DNA from: an uncultured Clostridia bacterium
Lineage (GTDB): Bacteria > Bacillota > Clostridia > Saccharofermentanales > Saccharofermentanaceae
Direction of reading: 5' to 3'
DNA: 10,696 nt
Assembly: GCA_946545505.1 (NCBI GenBank)
Contig: CAMNNN010000027.1
Coordinates: forward strand, 1 to 10,696
Positions 6,853-10,696 of the stretch are shown piece after piece (the first letter of the stretch is position 1; every line of letters begins with the position of its first letter). The notes below the pieces were generated by a model that did no database searches, was not told where the DNA came from, and saw only the letters and a program-made list of their open reading frames with translations. A program made the translations under genes and the position numbers.

Positions 6853-7544
6853 TACTTATCCATCCTGTATCCCAGGCCGCGCAGCGTCCTGATATACTTC
6901 GAAGGGTCCTCCTCGTCAAGTTTTGTACGAAGCTTGCTTATGGAGACCATGATGTTGTTGTCGGCGACTATGAAGTCATCGCCCCAGGCAAACTCATATA
7001 TCTGCTGCTTGGTAAAGACTTTGCCCGGACTTCTCATAAAAAGCTCCATGATCTTAAACTCCACGGGCGTCAGTTCGACCGGCTCACCGTTCCTTGTGAG
7101 CATACACGATTCTGTATCGAGAACGAGGTCTCTTACCTTAAGTTCTTCCTTAAGTGTTACTGCCGCAGCGGATCCCAGATCATAGAACCTTCTAAGCTGA
7201 GACTTCACGCGCGCCACGACTTCCAGAGGATTAAAGGGCTTCGGTATATAGTCGTCGGCACCGAGATTAAGTCCGAGAATGCGCTCGGCATCCGCTGTGC
7301 GCGCCGAGATGATAATAATCGGGATATTGCTCTCTTCCCTTATCTTCTTCATGACCTGAAGGCCGTCCAGTCCCGGCATCATGATGTCAAGAAGACAAAG
7401 ATCCGGCTTCTGTTTTGTTATCAGTTCGAGAGTGGTAATTCCGTCTTGAGCTTCAATCACTTCATATGATTCATTCTCGAGATAAAGCTTAAGAAGATTC
7501 CTGATCTCCTTCTCGTCATCTGCGATAAGTATCTTAACCGACAT
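6852..7544 (-). CDS. OmpR/VanR-family response regulator
   Basis: A protein of 230 residues, the usual length. The receiver domain (1-120) has acidic residues D9/D10, the phosphorylation site D53 in LLDIMMPG, S80 and K102 in YIPKPF. The C-terminal winged-helix domain (about 130-230) includes LTPVEFKIMELF, the recognition-helix region NNIMVSISKLRTKLD and the final IRTLRGLGYRMDK. The ATG follows GGAAGGAAAG. It is cotranscribed with the kinase, overlapping it by one base. Regulators of this family bind direct repeats spaced by about one helical turn; the AACCTTAAC repeats upstream of the DUF975 gene are a candidate target, and weaker copies lie upstream of this gene. Targets are inferred, not shown. 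Confidence 0.95.
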   Translation of the reverse strand: MSVKILIADDEKEIRNLLKLYLENESYEVIEAQDGITTLELITKQKPDLCLLDIMMPGLDGLQVMKKIREESNIPIIIISARTADAERILGLNLGADDYIPKPFNPLEVVARVKSQLRRFYDLGSAAAVTLKEELKVRDLVLDTESCMLTRNGEPVELTPVEFKIMELFMRSPGKVFTKQQIYEFAWGDDFIVADNNIMVSISKLRTKLDEEDPSKYIRTLRGLGYRMDK

Positions 7545-7575
7545 ATACTTTCCTTCCGCTATTCCTTAACCCCGT

Positions 7576-7605
7576 GGAACCCGGCGGACTTACCCGCCGG
7601 GTTCC
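7576..7605 (-). repeat. Perfect 12-bp hairpin between the DUF975 and regulator genes
   Basis: GGAACCCGGCGG and CCGCCGGGTTCC (7576-7587 and 7594-7605) pair perfectly around a 6-base loop. No T-run follows on either strand, so it is not a classical terminator. If transcription starts after the TATAAT at 7618-7613, the hairpin would sit at the extreme 5' end of the regulator/kinase mRNA, where such structures can stabilise RNA. It could also be a partial or Rho-assisted terminator of the DUF975 transcript. Confidence 0.6.
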
Positions 7606-7612
7606 CTTGATC

Positions 7613-7630
7613 ATTATACCTTAATCCTTA
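7613..7630 (-). promoter_or_regulatory. Possible promoter of the regulator/kinase operon
   Basis: A perfect TATAAT (7618-7613) is preceded by ATTAAGG with a TAAGG repeat 7 bp away, and has no recognisable -35 box (TGCCCT at 17 bp spacing). A poor -35 with TTAAGG elements beside it would fit activation by the regulator itself. A related GTTAAGGAA lies at 7570-7562, exactly 55 bp from the copy at 7625-7617. Confidence 0.35.
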
Positions 7631-7647
7631 TGTTGAGGGCATATATC

Positions 7648-8535
7648 TTATGCATTTACAGCCTTTGCTTCTGTTGTTGTGCCATACTTAACCGCCTCAT
7701 ACAAAGCTGCCTGTGTGGATGCCTTATAAGGTGCTACCCAGAATATTCCTGCAAGTCCGCATGTGAGTATTGATGCAATATCCCAGAGGATGAAGGACAG
7801 ATCGAGTACGAATGCCTTCCACTTGTTGCCTGTCATGAGCTTTTTGGACTCAGCGAATGCCTGCTCCGTTGTCATCTCGGGATTCTCTGAGAGAAGATAA
7901 GGAATCATCTTGTACTCATAAGCCTTAACGACACCGGGGATAATGAACAGCATGCACCACAGAACCGTATAGAGGTCTCTTAAGAACATCGTCTTGCAGA
8001 TATTCTTGTAGTTCGAATCAAATGCGAATGCGATGTTGCTGATCGACGCAGGCTCATCGAGGTTTCTTCTGAAGAATCTCTTGCAGCCGAGCTCGAGAGG
8101 GTTAGCGATAAATGCATCGACGGCCAGTGCGATAGCGAAGATGAAGAGGCTTGCCACTGCCATTACCACAACGAAAGCTACCATTGCTTCTGCAGGGATA
8201 TCGATTACCTCAGGCTCTTCCTGTGCTTCCGTAATCTCTTCCGTACTCTCATCCTGCTCATCGATGGGACCTACTCCGATTAATATGTTGCCTTCGTCAT
8301 CGTTCATATCAGCGTCGAAAGAGAAGTTCCAATCCTCGTTTACCAGATTGATCGAGTGTCCGCCGGACTCCCCGTCCCTGTTCGAGAAAGCGTTTCCGCC
8401 GCTTCCGCCGAATGCTCCTGCCGATCCGCCGCCTACCACCGCGAGGATGAGAGCAGTCGCTACACACTTCCAGAAATTAGCTTTGAAGCTTGTCTTTGCC
8501 TTTTCCTTAATGTCTTTCCTATTCCATGTTGTCAT
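7648..8535 (-). CDS. DUF975 family integral membrane protein
   Basis: A protein of 295 residues with hydrophobic segments at about 22-36, 117-143, 185-205 and 243-268. The C-terminal half carries the hallmark DUF975 pattern: ANPLELGCKRFF, KAYEYKMIPYLLSENPEMTT, then SKKLMTGNKWKAFVLDLSFI. The function of the family is unknown. Between helices 1 and 2 is a loop of about 80 residues, glycine- and serine-rich at first and strongly acidic later (DEQDESTEEITEAQEEPE), longer than I expect for the family. The ATG follows AAGGAAGG nine bases upstream. It has its own promoter with phased repeats, and the two-component genes follow it, which suggests it is either a target or a partner of that system. Confidence 0.88.
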   Translation of the reverse strand: MTTWNRKDIKEKAKTSFKANFWKCVATALILAVVGGGSAGAFGGSGGNAFSNRDGESGGHSINLVNEDWNFSFDADMNDDEGNILIGVGPIDEQDESTEEITEAQEEPEVIDIPAEAMVAFVVVMAVASLFIFAIALAVDAFIANPLELGCKRFFRRNLDEPASISNIAFAFDSNYKNICKTMFLRDLYTVLWCMLFIIPGVVKAYEYKMIPYLLSENPEMTTEQAFAESKKLMTGNKWKAFVLDLSFILWDIASILTCGLAGIFWVAPYKASTQAALYEAVKYGTTTEAKAVNA

Positions 8536-8572
8536 TGTAAGTTGCCTTCCTTTCGTTTGATCTTACAATGCC

Positions 8573-8601
8573 ATTCTAAGGAACGAACCTTAACGGACAA
8601 A
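8573..8601 (-). promoter_or_regulatory. Promoter of the DUF975 gene with weak -35
   Basis: TAGAAT (8578-8573) is a good -10 box; at 17 bp the -35 position reads TTTGTC (8601-8596), a poor match. The start would be near 8566, about 30 bases before the ATG. Good -10 plus poor -35 with direct repeats just upstream is typical of promoters needing an OmpR-family activator. Confidence 0.5.
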
Positions 8602-8627
8602 TCGGTGAACCTTAACTTAACCTTAAC
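8585..8627. repeat. Three phased direct repeats AACCTTAAC (candidate response-regulator sites)
   Basis: Exact copies of AACCTTAAC start at 8586, 8608 and 8619, that is 22 and 11 bp apart, so all three sit on the same face of the helix. The first two copies share the longer GAACCTTAAC. The upstream pair would lie at about -41 to -61 from the predicted DUF975 start; the first copy falls in the spacer between the -35 and -10 boxes. Spacing by 11 bp is characteristic of sites bound by tandem OmpR/PhoB-type dimers. Confidence 0.65.
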
Positions 8628-8638
8628 GTTGTCTTTTT

Positions 8639-8712
8639 CCACGCATAATAAATCTCCTCATTCGTTGATGAGGAGATGTTAGCATATGTGGTCAATTGCA
8701 GTTTATGCGTGG
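8639..8712. repeat. Outer 10-bp inverted repeat flanking a hairpin
   Basis: CCACGCATAA (8639-8648) and TTATGCGTGG (8703-8712) are perfect inverted copies 54 bases apart. They enclose the hairpin at 8652-8677. No target-site duplication is visible outside the arms. It may be a structured RNA end of the DUF3592 transcript, or a relic of a small inverted-repeat element. Confidence 0.6.
8645..8677 (-). terminator. Probable intrinsic terminator of the DUF3592 transcript
   Basis: ATCTCCTCAT and ATGAGGAGAT (8677-8668 and 8661-8652 on the minus strand) form a perfect 10-bp stem with a 6-base loop, followed by TTATTAT (8651-8645). It lies about 45 bases after the DUF3592 stop and separates that transcript from the DUF975 promoter. 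The T-rich tail is interrupted, so efficiency is uncertain. Confidence 0.6.
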
Positions 8713-8721
8713 TGAATCGTC

Positions 8722-9114
8722 TTAGTCCTTCTTAAACATTATGCCTAAGGAACCGAGGACTGCCAGCGCGCCTATTCCAAGAGTGAACCAACCCATCCAT
8801 CCGGGATCAGCAGCGAGCTGGGATGGATTATTGGGGTTGTAGTGAACAGTAATCCTCTGACCCTTTACCATGCCGGACTGCCATACATCACTGGGTCCGG
8901 AATAAGTCTGTCCGTCAACCTCATACTCGATGTAAACAGTGTATCCACGGTTTCTATGTCCCGACGCATTCGTGTTGAGATTATGCTCGATCTGCGTGAT
9001 CGTAGCCTGAGTCGTTTCATATCCCGCGGTTCGGAAGAACTGAACATAAGCGCCGATTCCGATAAATACGAAGCTGATGATCAGACAGAAGATACCCGTG
9101 ATAATTTTGTTCAT
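8722..9114 (-). CDS. DUF3592 domain membrane protein
   Basis: A protein of 130 residues with a membrane helix at about 3-25, an extracytoplasmic or exposed beta-rich domain at 30-100, and a second helix at 106-126, ending in FKKD. The central region shows the DUF3592 pattern: ATITQIEHN, YTVYIEYEVDGQTYSG and ITVHYNPNNPSQ. The family has no assigned function. The ATG follows GGGAGG with an 8-base gap. The gene begins 23 bases after the stop of the small membrane protein at 9138, so the two are probably cotranscribed, and a terminator follows it. Confidence 0.88.
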   Translation of the reverse strand: MNKIITGIFCLIISFVFIGIGAYVQFFRTAGYETTQATITQIEHNLNTNASGHRNRGYTVYIEYEVDGQTYSGPSDVWQSGMVKGQRITVHYNPNNPSQLAADPGWMGWFTLGIGALAVLGSLGIMFKKD

Positions 9115-9137
9115 TCTATTATCCTCCCTTTTAATCC

Positions 9138-9707
9138 TTATCTGTTAACGTCGATCCATCTGTTATAGGACTTAGGTGATGCGTGTCTCTTACATTCCTC
9201 GACAGACGAATACAATGCCTCTGTTATTACATTGAACTGATAATCGAGTTCGAGAAGCTTAAATCCGTTATCCGTCTCGGTGACTGCGAGTCTCTCGATG
9301 GGGATAAGTTTGAATGCACCTGTCTCCTCATCGATGATCTCCTTATGCTCGCTGTATCTGTTGTAATAAGTCGTATAAGCGACGACCCTGTTGCCTCCGA
9401 TCATACGGGGAGCAGAACCGTTAAATGCATCAAGCTTGAACTTGATGACCGACGGCAGACCTTTGACCAGGAACAACGGGATACTGATATCGATCAGACC
9501 GAACAGTGCAAGCCACTTGACCGGAGTGGTTAAGAACCCGAGTGCGATAAGGATTCCGCCAACGCACGGAAGTCCCGATACGTATTTACCGGACTTCTTG
9601 GATGCGATGGGCGCACCGACATATGTAATCAGCAAAGCAACTATACCTAAGATCAGGCACAGTGTGCATAATGCATTAGACTTAAGAAATTCGATTACTG
9701 TGCTCAT
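9138..9707 (-). CDS. Hypothetical membrane protein, function not recognised
   Basis: A protein of 189 residues from the ATG at 9707. Hydrophobic segments lie at about 10-32, 46-62 and 64-82; the remaining 100 residues are soluble and mixed in charge (SEHKEIIDEETGAFKLIPIE, NGFKLLELDYQFNV). I do not recognise a family. A GTG at 9722 is open in frame but overlaps the AAGGAG at 9727-9722; the ATG at 9707 can use that site (long spacing) or GGAG at 9715-9712 (short spacing). It is followed closely by the DUF3592 gene, with which it probably forms an operon. Two-part proteins with a membrane N-terminus and soluble C-terminus occur in many contexts, so no role is proposed. Confidence 0.8.
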   Translation of the reverse strand: MSTVIEFLKSNALCTLCLILGIVALLITYVGAPIASKKSGKYVSGLPCVGGILIALGFLTTPVKWLALFGLIDISIPLFLVKGLPSVIKFKLDAFNGSAPRMIGGNRVVAYTTYYNRYSEHKEIIDEETGAFKLIPIERLAVTETDNGFKLLELDYQFNVITEALYSSVEECKRHASPKSYNRWIDVNR

Positions 9708-9713
9708 CGGACT

Positions 9714-9765
9714 CCGGCTCACTCCTTGTGTTTATATATTGCATTATACACATAAAATGAGCCGG
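9714..9765 (-). promoter_or_regulatory. Promoter region of the 9138-9707 gene with flanking inverted repeat
   Basis: TATAAT is present at 9748-9743, about 36 bases before the ATG; the -35 region (GTCTCA at 17 bp) is weak. An 8-bp inverted repeat, CCGGCTCA at 9765-9758 and TGAGCCGG at 9721-9714, brackets the -10 box and the Shine-Dalgarno site. No terminator for the upstream hydrolase-like gene is visible in this 70-base gap, so readthrough is possible. Confidence 0.4.
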
Positions 9766-9777
9766 TGAGACCTATGA

Positions 9778-10696
9778 TCAATAACCGTTCGGATAGTACC
9801 CGAGATTATCCAGCAGGAACTCGCCCGCCTCTGTGCCGTCTGCCGTGATGATCACGCCCGTAACGGCTGAGAAGTCGAAGTCGCCTGCACCGGCAAAATC
9901 ATCAGCGGTTACGGTGACGGTTGCCATCTGGTGCTTATACTCATATGAGCCGAACAATACATCCTGCTTATAAAGCTGGATCGCGAGCGGCATATATATG
10001 AAGTCAGGACAATCTACCGTTACAGTATTGCCTGACGCGTCAACAAGTGTAACCGAATAATCAAGGCCGCCCTCTGCATTCTCGGCTTCTTCATCATCGA
10101 AGCTTACGATTCCGAAGCTGATGATACCTTCAGATATATCGATCGGCTCGAATGCGAATTCGACTGAAGGCTCGGACTCTTCCTCCCAGACTATGTCGAG
10201 AGTATAGTTCTCCTGAATGCCGCCGTTACCGCGCGAGTATTCCGCGAGAGTCCATGTGTCGGCTCCGGTCACATTAACAGATGCAGCCTCGTAAGAACCG
10301 ATATCCACCGTATTTCCGAATGTAGCAAGAGGAACGAAGTTGGAATCCTGATAATTCGTAACATAGACGGTGTCCGGCAGATAGGATCTGTAAGCATCAA
10401 CGTCATACATCAGGGATTCATATGTATCATCAATCCCGAATGTCGAATCGAGGAACGCTCTTATATATCCCATCGCGATGACCTTCTGGTCATGCTCATC
10501 GAGGAAGTTGTGTGTATTAAGGAATCCGTAGGGACCTGTAATACCACAGTCATAGCGCCCCCACTGGTTATTAAACTGTCCGTGGTTCGCACCGAGGATA
10601 TAGACGGACGCCTTCATATAGAATTCGTCACTCTCCCCGGTAAAGGTTATGTTGTTATACTGCTTCTCACCCATCATGATACTTACGTCCTGATCG
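9778..10696 (-). CDS. C-terminal part of a probable alpha/beta-hydrolase with beta-rich tail (start beyond the right edge)
   Basis: The frame is open from the right edge (DQDVSIMMGEKQ) to the TAA at 9780-9778, giving 305 visible residues. The in-frame ATG codons at 10680-10672 have no ribosome site and interrupt a continuing domain, so they are not the start. Residues 25-125 include YILGANHGQFNNQWGRYD, which resembles the catalytic-histidine segment of secreted alpha/beta-hydrolases (H38 of the visible part), followed by a helical stretch containing IRAFLDSTFG. Residues about 130-305 are beta-rich and acidic (ENYTLDIVWEEES, HQMATVTVTADDF, GVIITADGTEAGEF) and look like an extracellular sandwich-type accessory domain. 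The nucleophile and acid would be in the missing part. Substrate unknown; an esterase or dienelactone-hydrolase-like activity is only a guess. Confidence 0.7.
   Translation of the reverse strand, partial: DQDVSIMMGEKQYNNITFTGESDEFYMKASVYILGANHGQFNNQWGRYDCGITGPYGFLNTHNFLDEHDQKVIAMGYIRAFLDSTFGIDDTYESLMYDVDAYRSYLPDTVYVTNYQDSNFVPLATFGNTVDIGSYEAASVNVTGADTWTLAEYSRGNGGIQENYTLDIVWEEESEPSVEFAFEPIDISEGIISFGIVSFDDEEAENAEGGLDYSVTLVDASGNTVTVDCPDFIYMPLAIQLYKQDVLFGSYEYKHQMATVTVTADDFAGAGDFDFSAVTGVIITADGTEAGEFLLDNLGYYPNGY

Noticed and set aside
4083..7544. Bce-type peptide-antibiotic module
   Set aside because: The kinase has a very small external loop as in such systems, but the neighbouring ATPase is an ABC-F protein with two ATPase domains and no permease, so no BceAB-like transporter is present.
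8639..8712. Firm call of a miniature transposable element
   Set aside because: The inverted arms are perfect, but no target-site duplication is visible and only one copy can be seen here.
10672..10677. ATG at 10677 as the start of the hydrolase-like gene
   Set aside because: The frame continues open to the window edge with plausible protein sequence and there is no ribosome site before the ATG, so the gene is truncated by the window.
1..10696. CRISPR arrays, tRNA or rRNA genes, insertion sequences
   Set aside because: I found no regularly spaced repeat array, no cloverleaf-like or rRNA-like sequence, and no transposase in any frame.

Overview
The window looks like a piece of a low-to-mid GC Firmicutes (Clostridia, probably Lachnospiraceae-like) chromosome. 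The evidence is strong AAGGAGG-type Shine-Dalgarno sites, sigma-A-like promoters, DUF975 and DUF3592 membrane proteins, a VanRS-like two-component pair and an Lsa-like ABC-F protein; the taxonomic call is inference. Every gene I can support lies on the minus strand, so transcription runs from the right edge to the left edge. The plus-strand open frames, some long, are antisense shadows.

Layout in transcription order (right to left). (1) 9778-10696: C-terminal part of a hydrolase-like protein whose start lies beyond the right edge. (2) 9138-9707: a small membrane protein I do not recognise. (3) 8722-9114: a DUF3592 protein, followed by a hairpin terminator nested in a wider inverted repeat. 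(4) 7648-8535: a DUF975 membrane protein whose promoter region carries three copies of AACCTTAAC phased at 22 and 11 bp, as expected for an OmpR-family regulator. (5) 6852-7544 and 5806-6852: an OmpR/VanR-type response regulator and its histidine kinase, overlapping by one base. (6) 4083-5543: an ABC-F ATPase of the Lsa-like antibiotic-resistance (ribosome protection) type. It has its own promoter and a roughly 175-nt leader holding a six-codon peptide, a terminator hairpin and competing helices. (7) 1812-3986: a membrane-bound HD-GYP phosphodiesterase with a Cache-like sensor region and an N-terminal membrane block resembling ECF S-components. (8) 1-1812: a secreted or membrane-anchored two-component-regulator-type beta-propeller sensor, translationally coupled to the HD-GYP gene and running off the left edge. 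This last gene has no stop in the window and is easy to miss.

How they may work together: the regulator/kinase pair may control the DUF975 gene and itself through the AACCTTAAC-type sites. The ABC-F gene appears to be regulated separately by ribosome-mediated attenuation on the MKAAIC leader. The HD-GYP and propeller genes form a coupled signalling pair, probably in cyclic-di-GMP signalling; the propeller protein's output domain is outside the window. The most interesting non-coding structure is the ABC-F leader (about 5546-5754), followed by the phased repeats at 8585-8627 and the nested inverted repeats at 8639-8712.
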